Notes: generated by a model from the sequence alone, not told the origin. A stretch of DNA of 64,000 nucleotides from Rothia nasimurium (GCF_928392795.1 NZ_CAKMTJ010000005.1:62001-126000); one strand, 5' to 3'; shown: positions 7,357 through 16,446, counted from the stretch's first letter. Program-made: numbers and translations.

Positions 7357-7393
7357 GGGGTGGGCCGGTAAAAAAGACCGGGCCCACCACCCT
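7357..7393. terminator. Bidirectional terminator between the GtrA fusion and purM
   Basis: The arms GGTGGGCCGGT and ACCGGGCCCACC enclose an A-rich loop. The hairpin sits between two convergent genes and can serve both. Confidence 0.7.
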
Positions 7394-7413
7394 TGTATAT
7401 GTTCCTGTAGGGC

Positions 7414-8556
7414 CTACTTGTAGGAGCCCAGCAGCACCGCCGCGCCGCCGTCCACGCCCTTAGCACCCTGCACGTAGTCGGGGTTGCTCTTGTGCTCACC
7501 AGAATCCTTCTGCACGGTACCCAGCACCCACGAGGGCAGGCCGCGCTTGTTCAGGCGCTCAACAGCCGCATCGGCAACAGACGGGTCAACCACAGCAATC
7601 ATGCCCACACCCAGGTTCAGGGTACGTTCCAGATCAGCCTGGGGAACAGAACCCAGCTCACCGATCAGCTTGAAGATAGCGGGAATCTCCCAGGTGGAAC
7701 GCTCCACCACACCCACAGTGCCCACGGGCAGCACACGGGCCAGGTTAGCGGCCAGACCGCCACCGGTCACATGCGAGAAGCCGCGCACACCCGAACCGGT
7801 CTGCCCGTCCTCACCGTTGACCGGGAAAGCTTCAATCAAATCCAGGCAGTCAGCGGTGTAAATGCGGGTCGGCTCCAGCAGCTCCTCACCCAGGGTACGG
7901 CCCAGCTCGGCGACCTCACGCTCATACTCCCAGCCAGCAACCGAGAGCACCTTGCGCACCAGGGAGTAGCCATTAGAGTGAATACCGCTTGAAGCCATAG
8001 CAATCAGCACATCGCCCTCGCGCACGCGGTCGGGGCCCAGCAGCTCGTCCGCCTCAACGATGCCGGTAGCAGCACCGGCGACGTCGTACTCGTCCTCAGC
8101 CAGCAGACCGGGGTGCTCAGCGGTCTCGCCGCCCACCAGGGCAGTACCGGCCAGGGAGCAACCCTTAGCCACGCCTCGCACAATATCGGCGATACGCTCA
8201 GGCACCACCTTGCCGGTAGCGATGTAGTCGGTCATAAAGAGGGGGCGGGCACCGGTCACCACGATGTCATCCACCACCATACCCACCAGGTCATGGCCGA
8301 TCGTGTGGTGGATATCGAGCTTCTGGGCAATCGCTACCTTGGTGCCCACACCGTCAGTGGACGTCGCCAGGTAGGGCTTGCGGTAATCCTTGAGCACAGA
8401 TAGGTCAAACAGGCCAGCAAAGCCGCCCACACCGCCAACCACACCGGCCCCGTGAGTTGCCTTGACGGCGTCCTTCATCAGCTCAACAGCGCGGTCGCCC
8501 GCCTCAACATCTACACCAGCCGAAGCGTAGGTAACTGCGTTCTGGTTCTCGCTCAT
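7414..8556 (-). CDS. purM: Phosphoribosylformylglycinamidine cyclo-ligase (AIR synthetase)
   Basis: PurM closes the imidazole ring of FGAM with ATP to form AIR, the fifth step of purine synthesis, in the cytoplasm. The 380-aa protein shows TYASAGVDVEAGDRAVELMK at the start, FAGLFDL, the ATP/substrate loop STDGVGTKVAIA, DLVGMVVDDIVVTGARPLFM, GGETAEHPG and GVMIA-like NLGVGMIAVVD, all characteristic of the family. Its start codon directly abuts the purF stop (no spacer), so the two genes are translated from one message. Confidence 0.97.
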   Translation of the reverse strand: MSENQNAVTYASAGVDVEAGDRAVELMKDAVKATHGAGVVGGVGGFAGLFDLSVLKDYRKPYLATSTDGVGTKVAIAQKLDIHHTIGHDLVGMVVDDIVVTGARPLFMTDYIATGKVVPERIADIVRGVAKGCSLAGTALVGGETAEHPGLLAEDEYDVAGAATGIVEADELLGPDRVREGDVLIAMASSGIHSNGYSLVRKVLSVAGWEYEREVAELGRTLGEELLEPTRIYTADCLDLIEAFPVNGEDGQTGSGVRGFSHVTGGGLAANLARVLPVGTVGVVERSTWEIPAIFKLIGELGSVPQADLERTLNLGVGMIAVVDPSVADAAVERLNKRGLPSWVLGTVQKDSGEHKSNPDYVQGAKGVDGGAAVLLGSYK

Positions 8557-10284
8557 TTAGCGGGCCTCTCGGTCAGTGCCGGTAGAATCGGCAGGAATCG
8601 TATCTTGGGGAAGGACTAAATCTTCAAGGTCTGAATCAGGGCCAGGCTCACAGGAGCCGGTACCCGATGACGCCGCCGGGGCACCATCAAACTTGTGCTC
8701 CAGCGCCTCGGTGCCGGGGCGGGTTTCGATAGACACCGCCTTGGCCTTAGAAGGCTTATGGGCAACAGGACGCTCCACCGTCACCTCAGCCGCGGTACCA
8801 GCCAGCGGGCCCCCCTTGGAATCATCAAAGATGGACTTGCCACGGCGGTCTTCGCTGGGCAGCTCGACGGGGTACTTACCGGTAAAACAGGCGGTGCACA
8901 GGCGCTCGCGGGGCTGCTCGGTAGCGGCAATCATGCCCTCTTCTGAGATGAATCCCAGGGAATCTGCACCCAGCGACTTACCAATCTCTTCAATGGTCAG
9001 CCCGTTAGCGATCAGCTCGGAGCGCGAGGCAAAGTCGATGCCGTAGAAGCAGGGCCACTTGACCGGCGGGGACGAAATCCGCACGTGTACCTCTTTCGCA
9101 CCTGCCTCTCGCAACATGCGTACCAGGGCCCGCTGGGTGTTACCGCGAACGATAGAATCGTCAATCACGACCAGGCGCTTACCCTCTACTACGGAGCGCA
9201 GGGGGTTGAGCTTGAGCCTAATGCCCAGCTGGCGGATGGTCTGCGAGGGCTGAATGAAGGTGCGGCCCACATAGGCGTTCTTCACCAGGCCGTTGCCGAA
9301 GGGAATGCCGGATTCCTCGGCGTAACCAATCGCCGCCGGGGTACCGGACTCGGGCGTTGGCATGACCAGGTCAGCTTCTACATGGTGTTCACGGGCCAGC
9401 TGACGCCCCATCTCAACACGGGACTCGTAGACACTGCGGCCCGAAATCGTGGTATCGGGGCGGGCCAGGTACACGTACTCAAAGACGCAACCGGCGGGTT
9501 TGGCTTCGGCAAAGCGCTGGGAGCGCAGTCCGTCCTCGTCAATGGTGATGAACTCACCGGGCTCAACCTCGCGCACGAATGATGCGCCGACGATGTCGAG
9601 GGCTGCGGTTTCTGAGGCGATGACCCAGCCGCGATCCAGGCGACCCAGCACCAGCGGACGCACGCCCTGGGGGTCACGCGCGGCGTACAGGGTGTGCTCG
9701 TCCATGAAAACCAGGCAGAAGGCACCTGAAAGGGTGGGGAGCAAATCGAGGGCAGCCTCTTCCAGGCTGTCAAAGTCGTGGTCTTTCAGTAGGGCAGTGA
9801 CCAGGGCGGTATCGGTCGTATTACCCTGAGCCAGCTCGCCGCGTTCGGGGCGCTTGCCGCCGTTCTTAGCTAGCAGGCGGTCGTAGAGGTCAGCCGAGTT
9901 AACCAGGTTGCCGTTATGGGCTAGGGCGAGCGTGCCGTGGGGGGTGTCGCCCAGGGTCGGCTGCGCGTTCTGCCAAATGTTGCCGCCGGTGGTGGAGTAG
10001 CGGCAGTGGCCTACTGCCATGTGGCCGGTCATTGAGTTGAGGGTGGCCTCGTCAAACACCTGGGATACCAGGCCGATATCTTTGTAGACGTTCAGGTGTT
10101 TGCCGTCGCTGGTGGCGATACCGGCTGACTCTTGGCCACGGTGCTGCAGAGCGTAGAGACCGTAGTAGGTGAGCTTAGCGATATCTTCGCCGGGGGCCCA
10201 TACGCCAAAGACGCCGCATTCGTCTTTAGGGCCGTGATCAACGGGGTCAAGGTCGAAGGATAGTTTTCCGTCAGGACGAGCCAA
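8557..10284 (-). CDS. purF: Amidophosphoribosyltransferase
   Basis: PurF makes phosphoribosylamine from PRPP and glutamine, the committed step of purine synthesis. DECGVFGVW places the Ntn nucleophile at Cys23, exposed after removal of a short propeptide. The glutaminase domain continues with LQHRGQESAGIA and GHCRYSTTGG. The phosphoribosyltransferase part carries the PRPP loop VVIDDSIVRGNT. Cysteines in ACFTGKYP and elsewhere may bind the Fe-S cluster of this enzyme type. The C-terminal ~70 residues after the Fe-S region are low-complexity and longer than usual. The gene is first in the purF-purM unit; a 150-bp spacer upstream must hold its promoter. Confidence 0.97.
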   Translation of the reverse strand: MARPDGKLSFDLDPVDHGPKDECGVFGVWAPGEDIAKLTYYGLYALQHRGQESAGIATSDGKHLNVYKDIGLVSQVFDEATLNSMTGHMAVGHCRYSTTGGNIWQNAQPTLGDTPHGTLALAHNGNLVNSADLYDRLLAKNGGKRPERGELAQGNTTDTALVTALLKDHDFDSLEEAALDLLPTLSGAFCLVFMDEHTLYAARDPQGVRPLVLGRLDRGWVIASETAALDIVGASFVREVEPGEFITIDEDGLRSQRFAEAKPAGCVFEYVYLARPDTTISGRSVYESRVEMGRQLAREHHVEADLVMPTPESGTPAAIGYAEESGIPFGNGLVKNAYVGRTFIQPSQTIRQLGIRLKLNPLRSVVEGKRLVVIDDSIVRGNTQRALVRMLREAGAKEVHVRISSPPVKWPCFYGIDFASRSELIANGLTIEEIGKSLGADSLGFISEEGMIAATEQPRERLCTACFTGKYPVELPSEDRRGKSIFDDSKGGPLAGTAAEVTVERPVAHKPSKAKAVSIETRPGTEALEHKFDGAPAASSGTGSCEPGPDSDLEDLVLPQDTIPADSTGTDREAR

Positions 10285-10396
10285 GGTGGTTTTCCGTCTC
10301 TTGTTGTGGGGTGGTTATCTCGCCGTGCAGCGTGGGGTGGCGCACGTGAGCGAGCGAACATATCAAGTGTACCTGCCCGATACGCTACTGATAAGT

Positions 10397-10436
10397 AAAG
10401 CCCACCGTGTGAGCATTTTTCTCACGGGTGGGCTTT
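10397..10436. terminator. Hairpin terminator at the end of the small membrane-protein gene
   Basis: The arms AAAGCCCACCGTGTGAG (10397-10413) and CTCACGGGTGGGCTTT (10421-10436) enclose a T-rich loop, with one bulged position. It lies 2 bp after the stop of the upstream minus-strand gene and insulates it from purF. Confidence 0.75.
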
Positions 10437-10438
10437 GG

Positions 10439-10810
10439 CTAGTCTTGGCTGCTGACGGCTTGGTAGGTGGTGGTGTGCTTGGTGGAGCGCTTATCGAGAA
10501 TCAGAGCTACCACGATGGCAGCAGCGGTGCACAGGGTGCCAAAGAGAACCGCCATCACGCCGTAAATTGCACCGAAGGTGTAGTTGGGGTTCTCCGGGCC
10601 TAAGGCAGTGACCACGAAGGCCACCACGAGACCGATGAGCAGGCCGGTGATAGCGAAGGCCGGGAGAGAGGGGGCACGGCGCACGGTAAGGTTGGCGCGG
10701 TCGGGGGCGGACGCCGGTGCAAAATGCTGGCCGGGGGCTGCCTGCTTGTCTGCCTCGGTGAGAGGAGCAGCAGGTTCGGTAGGGTGACGGAATCTCGACA
10801 GGATGCTCAT
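10439..10810 (-). CDS. Small two-helix membrane protein, function unknown
   Basis: The protein is 123 aa. About 50 polar, Pro/Ala-rich cytoplasmic residues precede two hydrophobic segments (AFAITGLLIGLVVAFVVTAL and a second one around TFGAIYGVMAVLFGTLCTAA), followed by a short charged tail LDKRSTKH. No catalytic motif is visible. The ATG at 10810 has AAGG 9 bp upstream and is preferred to a TTG six codons earlier. Small proteins of this shape near purF occur in other Micrococcaceae, but I cannot assign a function. Confidence 0.7.
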   Translation of the reverse strand: MSILSRFRHPTEPAAPLTEADKQAAPGQHFAPASAPDRANLTVRRAPSLPAFAITGLLIGLVVAFVVTALGPENPNYTFGAIYGVMAVLFGTLCTAAAIVVALILDKRSTKHTTTYQAVSSQD

Positions 10811-10865
10811 AGCTATCAACCTTATCAAGAAGCCGCAGGCAGTGAGGCGTAAACGAGCACTGGGG

Positions 10866-11261
10866 CTAGAGTAGCGGCAGATAATCGCTCAGATCTGCCC
10901 TTAGCCCGGACGCCGAAATCGCGGGGGCAGCACTCTGCCAGCTGGCATAACCCAGCGCAATGGCGCACCAGGTCAGCGGATCGGTTTCAACAACGTTGGG
11001 CGGGGTGCCGCGGGTATGCCGCGGCCCGGCAATACACTGGGTCACCCCCATGGGCGGTACCCGCACCTCCACAGAATTCCCCGGGGCAAGGGTCGCCAGC
11101 TCCTCGAGTAGAAAACGGACGGACGCCGCCCGCACGCCCCGGGGCAGGGCAGCAAAAGCCGCCGCGCGGGCGTCCTCACCCTCTGCCCCCTCAAAAACCT
11201 GCCGTACCTGGGCAAGGGCGGCGAGGCCGTCCGCCTCGGAAATCTTGCGGCGAATCGCCAT
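10866..11261 (-). CDS. Sterol-carrier-family (SCP2-like) protein
   Basis: The 131-aa protein has a helical N-terminal half and a C-terminal half with [30 protein letters not shown] and [15 protein letters not shown]. These match the small actinobacterial sterol-carrier-like family that is commonly encoded next to purF. The biochemical function is unknown; a hydrophobic ligand is assumed from the fold. The ATG overlaps the asparaginase stop by one base (TAATG), which indicates translational coupling. Confidence 0.8.
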   Translation of the reverse strand: MAIRRKISEADGLAALAQVRQVFEGAEGEDARAAAFAALPRGVRAASVRFLLEELATLAPGNSVEVRVPPMGVTQCIAGPRHTRGTPPNVVETDPLTWCAIALGYASWQSAAPAISASGLRADLSDYLPLL

Positions 11262-12265
11262 TAGAGGAGCCCCTCAAATGCAGCACCAGGCTCAAGAGAA
11301 CCAACGGGCTGCCCGCCGCCGGTGATGGGTAGGGTGGTTCCAGCAATCGCCCGGTCAGCCACCTCAGCCTCTACATAACCTGCCGCCTGGAGCGCACGCA
11401 CAGCGACCAGAGAAGCAGCCCGGTTAGAGCCGTCAAGCATCTTCAGCGCCACCGATGCGCCAGAACGCAACCCAATAGCCAGCACACCCTCAGCCCCGCG
11501 CTTAACCACAGCGTCAAGAGTCTCAGCCAGCACCGTATCGGAGCCGCCGGTGGCGTGGACGTACTCGGGGTAATCCACCATAGCCGTTGCGACGGTGGCT
11601 GCGCGGGCATCAGCTCTGATGTTCTCAACCGCCGAGCCCAGAGTGGAATAGGCCCGGGCAAGGCCCACCAGCGAGGTAGCAGCAACAGGCGCACCGCACC
11701 CGTCCACGGTCACATACTGGGGAGTTTCACCCGTGAACTCCTCAATAGTCTGAAGTACCAACTCCTGCAGGGGGTGGTGCGGGTCGGTGTAGTTATCTGT
11801 CGACCACCCCGACTTCACACAGCCCCACAGAAAGGCCGCGTGCTTACCGGAACAGTTACAAGCCAGACGCTGCTTGTCGTGGCCGGCCCTTACCAGGGCG
11901 TGGTAACTGGGCTCATCAGCAGGCCAGGCCGGCGGGCAGAGCAGGGCATCGGCGGTCAGCCCGGCCTCAGCCAGCACCGACTGGGCAACCTTCATATGCT
12001 CAAAAGAACCGGTATGGGAACCAGCAGCTAGCGCAATCTGGGCCCCCTGTAGCTCAGCCCCCGCGTTCATCGACGCAATAGCCTGCAAGGGTTTGAGCGC
12101 CGAACGGGCATAGACCAGAGCCTCGGGGGTTCCCAGGCTCAGGGCGGTAGAGCCGTCGGGCACCAGTACGACCAGCGACCCCACATGGCGGGACTCGATA
12201 AAGTCACCACGGGTGACGACTGCCAGCTCTGCTGCCTGCTGCGCGGTAAAAGTCTGCATGCCCAC
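11261..12265 (-). CDS. L-asparaginase II family protein
   Basis: The protein belongs to the PF06089-type asparaginase family, which hydrolyses asparagine to aspartate and ammonia and is unrelated to the AnsA/AnsB fold. Diagnostic segments are [50 protein letters not shown] and VHATGGSDT. No signal peptide is seen, so it acts in the cytoplasm. The start is GTG 12265 or ATG 12259, two codons apart; neither has a strong ribosome site. It is co-transcribed with the sterol-carrier gene. A solo palindromic repeat (12303-12364) lies just upstream. Confidence 0.88.
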   Translation of the reverse strand: MGMQTFTAQQAAELAVVTRGDFIESRHVGSLVVLVPDGSTALSLGTPEALVYARSALKPLQAIASMNAGAELQGAQIALAAGSHTGSFEHMKVAQSVLAEAGLTADALLCPPAWPADEPSYHALVRAGHDKQRLACNCSGKHAAFLWGCVKSGWSTDNYTDPHHPLQELVLQTIEEFTGETPQYVTVDGCGAPVAATSLVGLARAYSTLGSAVENIRADARAATVATAMVDYPEYVHATGGSDTVLAETLDAVVKRGAEGVLAIGLRSGASVALKMLDGSNRAASLVAVRALQAAGYVEAEVADRAIAGTTLPITGGGQPVGSLEPGAAFEGLL

Positions 12266-12302
12266 CAGTCTACTGGGTAGCCACTAGCGCTGAAACGAGC
12301 GA

Positions 12303-12364
12303 TGCCCGCACTTATTCTGATTCATCCGCAACTAGTTGCGGGTTTTTCAGAATAAATGCGGGCA
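12303..12364 (-). repeat. Solo palindromic repeat B1
   Basis: The outer arms TGCCCGCACTTATTCTGA and TCAGAATAAATGCGGGCA (one G-U) enclose the perfect 16-bp inner palindrome CCGCAACTAGTTGCGG (12326-12341). The same nested palindrome occurs twice more at 16335-16390 and 17489-17544, flanking an endonuclease-like gene. Judging by the asymmetric 5-nt spacers, this copy is in the opposite orientation. It lies between the ends of the MMPL gene and the asparaginase start and may also end MMPL transcripts, although no T-run follows. Confidence 0.9.
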
Positions 12365-12408
12365 TCTACCGACTGGCCTTGCGAGATGAGCCGAGTGCGG
12401 CGTCCTCG

Positions 12409-15400
12409 CTACTGCTCTTTCTGCTGCTCAGAAAGAGCCTTGAGCGCCTCGCGGGCCGCGCGGGCAGCTCGCTGCGCCTCAACCTGGGCCTCGTCTGCCG
12501 CTGCTAGAGCCTGGTCGGCAGCAACCACAGCAGCCTGGGCCAGAGCACGCGTGGACTCAACCGCCACAACCTGGGTGGGGCTGACCGGACGCTCCGGCGC
12601 GGACGCCGGTTGCTGAGCGGGTGCCGGGGTCGCATCTTCGTGCCGAGCGTCTTCCACCGGGGCGGACGTCCGCGCTTCAGTAGGTGCGGGGGTTGCAGTA
12701 GGTGCCGGGGCAGCCTCTTCCTCGTGGGCCTGAGCTTCGAGCTTGGTGCCTTCAACGTCCAGGTCAGGGAGCAGGCGGTCGAGCCAGGCGGGGAGCCACC
12801 ATGCCTTTTCACCCAGCAGGTACATGAGCGCCGGAATCAGGGTCATGCGCACGACGAAGGCGTCCAGCAGAACGCCGACCGCCAGCACGAAGCCGATGGA
12901 GGCAATCATGGGGTCGCCGGAGAAGACGAAGCCGATAAAGACACCGGCCATAATCAGCGCCGCAGCGGTGACCACGCGGGCGCCGTGATGGTAGCCCACC
13001 ACAACCGAGGTCTTAGCCCCGCGACCGTGCGAGTAGGCCTCTCGCATGCCCGAGACCAGGAAGAGCTGGTAGTCCATGGCCAAGCCGAAGAGAATACCCA
13101 CAGCCAGAATTGGCAGGAAGGCAAGCAGCGGGCCGGGGGTTGAGACATTGAAGAGCTCGGATGCCCAACCCCACTGGAACACAGCCGTGGTCGCACCGAG
13201 GGCTGCCAGCAGGGAGAAGAGGAATCCCAAGGTTGCGGTGACCGGCACCAGAATGGAGCGGAAAACCAGAATCAGAACCAGCAGCGACAGGCCCATGACC
13301 AGGGCAACGTAGAGGGGCAGAACATCTGCCAGGTTCTGGGCGATATCAACGGCCATAGCGGTCTGGCCGGTCACACCAAAAGTCACCTCACCGTTATCGG
13401 TCGAGACGGTGTCCTCACGCAGGGTATGCACCAGGTTGGTGGTCGACTCCGTGTTGGGGCCTTCGTCGGGAATCACCTGGTAGAGCAGGGCGGAGTTATC
13501 GTCAGAGATCATGGCGGGAATGACGGCTGAAACGTCGCTCTGATCCAGAAGGTCCTGGCCCACTTCAACCTGCAGAGCCTGAGCATCTTCCTCGGTAGTG
13601 TCCTCGGGCAGGCGGGCAGCTACCACGATGGGGCCGTTCTGGCCCTCACCAAACTTGTCAGCAACGGTAGTGTAGGAAATATAGGCCGCTGAATCAGTAG
13701 TCTGAGAGTCGCCCGCTGGCAGACCCAGACGCATATCTGCCACCGGCAGAGCCACAGCCCCCAGGGCAAGCACTACAGCCGCGACGGTAGCGATCGGCTT
13801 CTTGAGAACCAGACCAATCCAGCCGCGGTGGGCCTCCTCATGGGCAGCCGCCGCCTGCTTAGCTTCTGCCCGAATGGAAGCCGCCTGGGCGTCGTCCTCG
13901 CTGGCAGCCTGCGCGCCAGCCGCAATTTTCGCCCGCTGCTTTTTACTCAGGATGCGCTCACCCAGCAGAGACATTACGGCGGGGGAGAGAGTGGTGGCTA
14001 CCGCCACGGCAACAGCAACCGCAAAGGCACCGGCGTTACCCATCACGCCCAGGAAGGGGATGCCCACGACGTTCAGACCCAGCAGGGCGATGATAACGGT
14101 AGCGCCGGCGAAGAAGACCGCGCCGCCGGAGGTGCCGGTGGCCAAGGCGATAGACTCCTTCACGTTCATTCCCTTAGCCAGGTTGGTGCGGTGGCGGTTC
14201 AGAATGAAGAGGGTGTAGTCGATACCCACAGCCAGGCCCAGCATGGTGCCCAGGGTGGGGGTAGTGGAGGTCATCTCGACGATGCTCGAAAGCGACAGGA
14301 CGGCCAGGGCCGAGGTGCCCACGCCAATAATCGCCATGATAATCGGCAGCCCGGCAGCGACCAGGGTGCCCAGCATCAGGAAGAGGACGATAAAGGCAAT
14401 GCCGATACCGATAGCCTCAGCGGTCGCGTTCATCTCTGTTTCGATACCCTGCATGTACTGGTCGTAGGTGACGGTCAGGCCGTTATCGGACAGCACGTTG
14501 AGCTTCTGCTGGGTTTCTTCGAGAGTTTCTACAGGGATAGAACCGGTCTCAGCATCGAAAGTAACAGAGATAATGGCGGTGGAGTTATCCTCAGAAATCG
14601 CAACACCGCTCTCAGACATCTGCAGCAGAGCAGCGTTCTGCTCGATAGTGCCCTTACCGCTCTCTAACTGAGAACGGGAATCTTCAAGCTGGGCAAGACC
14701 GGCTTCATAGTCGGCGCGACCCTGATCGAGCTGGGCCTGGGCCTCTTCCAGCTGGGTGCGGCCCTGATTGAGCTGTTCGGCAGTGGCGTCCAGCTGAGCC
14801 CGCTGGGCATCCAGCTGAGCCTGCTGGCTGTTGAGCTCACCAAAAGCTTCCGGCGGAGCACCCTCACCCTCAAGACGGCTACGGGCCTCGTTCAGCTGAT
14901 TCTGGGTGTCCTCAAGCTGGGCATAGCCCTCATCGAGCTGCTGCTGACCAGACTCAAGCTCACCCTTGCGGGAATCAAGCTCAGCCTGCCCCGAATCCAA
15001 CTGGGCCTTAGCGGCATCAAGCTGCGCCTGGCCGTCCGCAAGCTGCTGCTCGCCCCCGCTCAACTCAGCCTGACCCGCCTCAAGCTGCGCCTGGCCGTCC
15101 GCAAGCTGCTGGGCCACAGCAAAGGGGTCGGTGACGCTATCAACGCCCTCAACGGTCTCGGTCTCAGCAACGGCGCTCGCCACAGCAGCCTTCTGCTCAT
15201 CGGTGAAGGGTGAGCCGTCCTCGGTCTGCACAATGGCAGAACCGGTACCGGCATTGAGATTCAGGTTGAAGGTATCGGTCAGCTCTTCCTGAACCAGCTG
15301 CGCCTCGGTGCCAGGAATAGTGATGGAATCGGTCAAATCGCCCTTAAAAGAGGCGTAGGCGCCGCCAGCTAGAGCAATCACCAGCGCCCAGATGCCGATA

Positions 15401-15456
15401 ACGGTCCAGGCGCGGCGAGCTGCAAAGCTACCGACTTTATAGAGGAACTCAGACAT
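12409..15456 (-). CDS. MMPL/RND-type transporter with a long periplasmic-side coiled coil
   Basis: The 1015-aa membrane protein has two MMPL halves. Residues ~17-38 are the first helix. Residues ~115-275 form an extracytoplasmic coiled coil made of repeated QAQLDxGxAxL-like units, unusually regular for this family. TM2-6 (from about FIVLFLMLGTLVAAGLP) include GLAVGIDYTLFILNRHR, and the second half has ILFGLAMDYQLFLVSGMREA; the Asp-Tyr pairs in these two segments are the proton-relay positions of RND/MMPL pumps. The C-terminal ~110 residues are Pro/Ala/Glu-rich. It probably exports a lipid or hydrophobic compound. It follows the tetR gene by 37 bp on the same strand, so drug- or ligand-inducible expression is likely. 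The ATG at 15456 begins the membrane protein; an earlier in-frame start lies within the spacer. Confidence 0.88.
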   Translation of the reverse strand: MSEFLYKVGSFAARRAWTVIGIWALVIALAGGAYASFKGDLTDSITIPGTEAQLVQEELTDTFNLNLNAGTGSAIVQTEDGSPFTDEQKAAVASAVAETETVEGVDSVTDPFAVAQQLADGQAQLEAGQAELSGGEQQLADGQAQLDAAKAQLDSGQAELDSRKGELESGQQQLDEGYAQLEDTQNQLNEARSRLEGEGAPPEAFGELNSQQAQLDAQRAQLDATAEQLNQGRTQLEEAQAQLDQGRADYEAGLAQLEDSRSQLESGKGTIEQNAALLQMSESGVAISEDNSTAIISVTFDAETGSIPVETLEETQQKLNVLSDNGLTVTYDQYMQGIETEMNATAEAIGIGIAFIVLFLMLGTLVAAGLPIIMAIIGVGTSALAVLSLSSIVEMTSTTPTLGTMLGLAVGIDYTLFILNRHRTNLAKGMNVKESIALATGTSGGAVFFAGATVIIALLGLNVVGIPFLGVMGNAGAFAVAVAVAVATTLSPAVMSLLGERILSKKQRAKIAAGAQAASEDDAQAASIRAEAKQAAAAHEEAHRGWIGLVLKKPIATVAAVVLALGAVALPVADMRLGLPAGDSQTTDSAAYISYTTVADKFGEGQNGPIVVAARLPEDTTEEDAQALQVEVGQDLLDQSDVSAVIPAMISDDNSALLYQVIPDEGPNTESTTNLVHTLREDTVSTDNGEVTFGVTGQTAMAVDIAQNLADVLPLYVALVMGLSLLVLILVFRSILVPVTATLGFLFSLLAALGATTAVFQWGWASELFNVSTPGPLLAFLPILAVGILFGLAMDYQLFLVSGMREAYSHGRGAKTSVVVGYHHGARVVTAAALIMAGVFIGFVFSGDPMIASIGFVLAVGVLLDAFVVRMTLIPALMYLLGEKAWWLPAWLDRLLPDLDVEGTKLEAQAHEEEAAPAPTATPAPTEARTSAPVEDARHEDATPAPAQQPASAPERPVSPTQVVAVESTRALAQAAVVAADQALAAADEAQVEAQRAARAAREALKALSEQQKEQ

Positions 15457-15493
15457 GGCCTGCCGGTTTCCCTTTCGTGTGGTTGTGTTTTCT

Positions 15494-16201
15494 CTAAACG
15501 GTCTGGTGGGAGGTAACGCTGCCGTCAGCGGCAAATACCGGGGTTCCGGCTGCTACCTGGTTGATATAAGCGTGGATATGGGGCACGAACATCTGGGGTT
15601 CGATAACCAGCTGCTTGGCGGGTTCTTCAAAAATGTTCTCGTCAAGCCCCTGGGCGAAGCGAACAAAACCGAAGACGTAACCCATCAGCAGGTTGTAGGC
15701 GAAGAGACCAAGGGCTAATGACTGGTCGAGTGATAGGTCGGGGTAGAGCTGATCAATTTCGCTACAGAGGGCGTTGCAGATATCGCCCAGGGTGAGGGTG
15801 ACTTCGCGGGCTACCAGGTCAAACTCTTCCTCAACCAGTGCTGCGCCCAGGGTGACAAAGCGGACGAGATCCTGCTGCACCCGTTCGGTTTCTACTGCCT
15901 CGTGGAAGTGCTGCACCAGGGCCTGTGGGAGGTCTTCGATGGCGACTCCCCGGGGAAAGGGAGGCTCGTCGATACAGGGTTCGAGGTGAGTTGAGAGCTG
16001 GTAGGTTAGGGCGTCTTCGAGTTTTTTGAAGTGGTTGAAGACGGTGCGTTCAGAGACCCCTGCCTGCTCTGCGAGGGCCGAGGCTGTCAGGCCTGCTCGC
16101 CCGCTGGTGAGCACAAGGTGTTCGGCGGCTGCGGCAATTTTTTGTTTGGACGCCGTCGAGCGGGCCCTGCGCCGGTCGAGAGGAGGGATGTGTTTCAGCA
16201 T
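15494..16201 (-). CDS. TetR-family transcriptional regulator
   Basis: The protein is 235 aa. Residues ~16-62 form the DNA-binding domain: KQKIAAAAEHLVLTSGRAGL, then the helix-turn-helix TASALAEQAGVSERTVFNHF. The rest is the variable ligand domain. It is the first gene of a two-gene unit with the MMPL exporter, so it probably represses both until an exported compound binds. A perfect palindrome CTGCAATATTGCAG lies in its own promoter. The ATG at 16201 is chosen because the promoter places transcription start at or next to it, a leaderless arrangement. Upstream in-frame codons would run through the operator. Confidence 0.88.
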   Translation of the reverse strand: MLKHIPPLDRRRARSTASKQKIAAAAEHLVLTSGRAGLTASALAEQAGVSERTVFNHFKKLEDALTYQLSTHLEPCIDEPPFPRGVAIEDLPQALVQHFHEAVETERVQQDLVRFVTLGAALVEEEFDLVAREVTLTLGDICNALCSEIDQLYPDLSLDQSLALGLFAYNLLMGYVFGFVRFAQGLDENIFEEPAKQLVIEPQMFVPHIHAYINQVAAGTPVFAADGSVTSHQTV

Positions 16202-16207
16202 GTATTT

Positions 16208-16237
16208 ACAGTAACTGCAATATTGCAGGAACTGCAA
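16208..16237 (-). promoter_or_regulatory. Promoter and operator of the tetR-MMPL unit
   Basis: Reading the minus strand, TTGCAG (16237-16232) is followed after 17 nt by TTACTG, or after 18 nt by TACTGT. The spacer is filled by the 14-bp palindrome CTGCAATATTGCAG (16215-16228), and TTGCAGTT occurs twice, one on each side. The expected transcription start coincides with the ATG at 16201. A repressor bound here would block RNA polymerase, in line with TetR autoregulation. Confidence 0.6.
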
Positions 16238-16334
16238 ATAGTTGGGGTGTGGGGTTGGGCACGGTTGCGGGTTGCTGGGCGTGGCTGGCGCGGACGTGGG
16301 GCGTTGGGTGCTGGGCGTGACTGGCGCAAGCCTT

Positions 16335-16390
16335 CCGCATTTATTCTGAAAACACCGCAACTAGTTGCGGGTAAATCAGAATAAATGCGG
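16335..16390 (+). repeat. Palindromic direct repeat B2 (left side of cassette B)
   Basis: This is a 56-bp nested palindrome: 15-bp perfect outer arms (CCGCATTTATTCTGA and its complement), 5-nt spacers and the 16-bp inner palindrome CCGCAACTAGTTGCGG. It is identical to B3 (17489-17544) except for one base and has the same orientation. No T-run follows, so it is not a typical terminator. Confidence 0.92.
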
Positions 16391-16446
16391 GGAGATAGTG
16401 GGATATAGAAGTTGAGCGGTTTCGACTGTGACCTTCTGTTGCAGTT

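Noticed and set aside
10285..10396. Purine riboswitch in front of purF
   Set aside because: No purine-aptamer core or conserved loops could be recognised in the 112-bp leader.
16335..16390. Repeat B as an ordinary intrinsic terminator
   Set aside because: No T-run follows on either strand and the inner 16-bp palindrome is conserved exactly in all three copies, which a terminator does not need.
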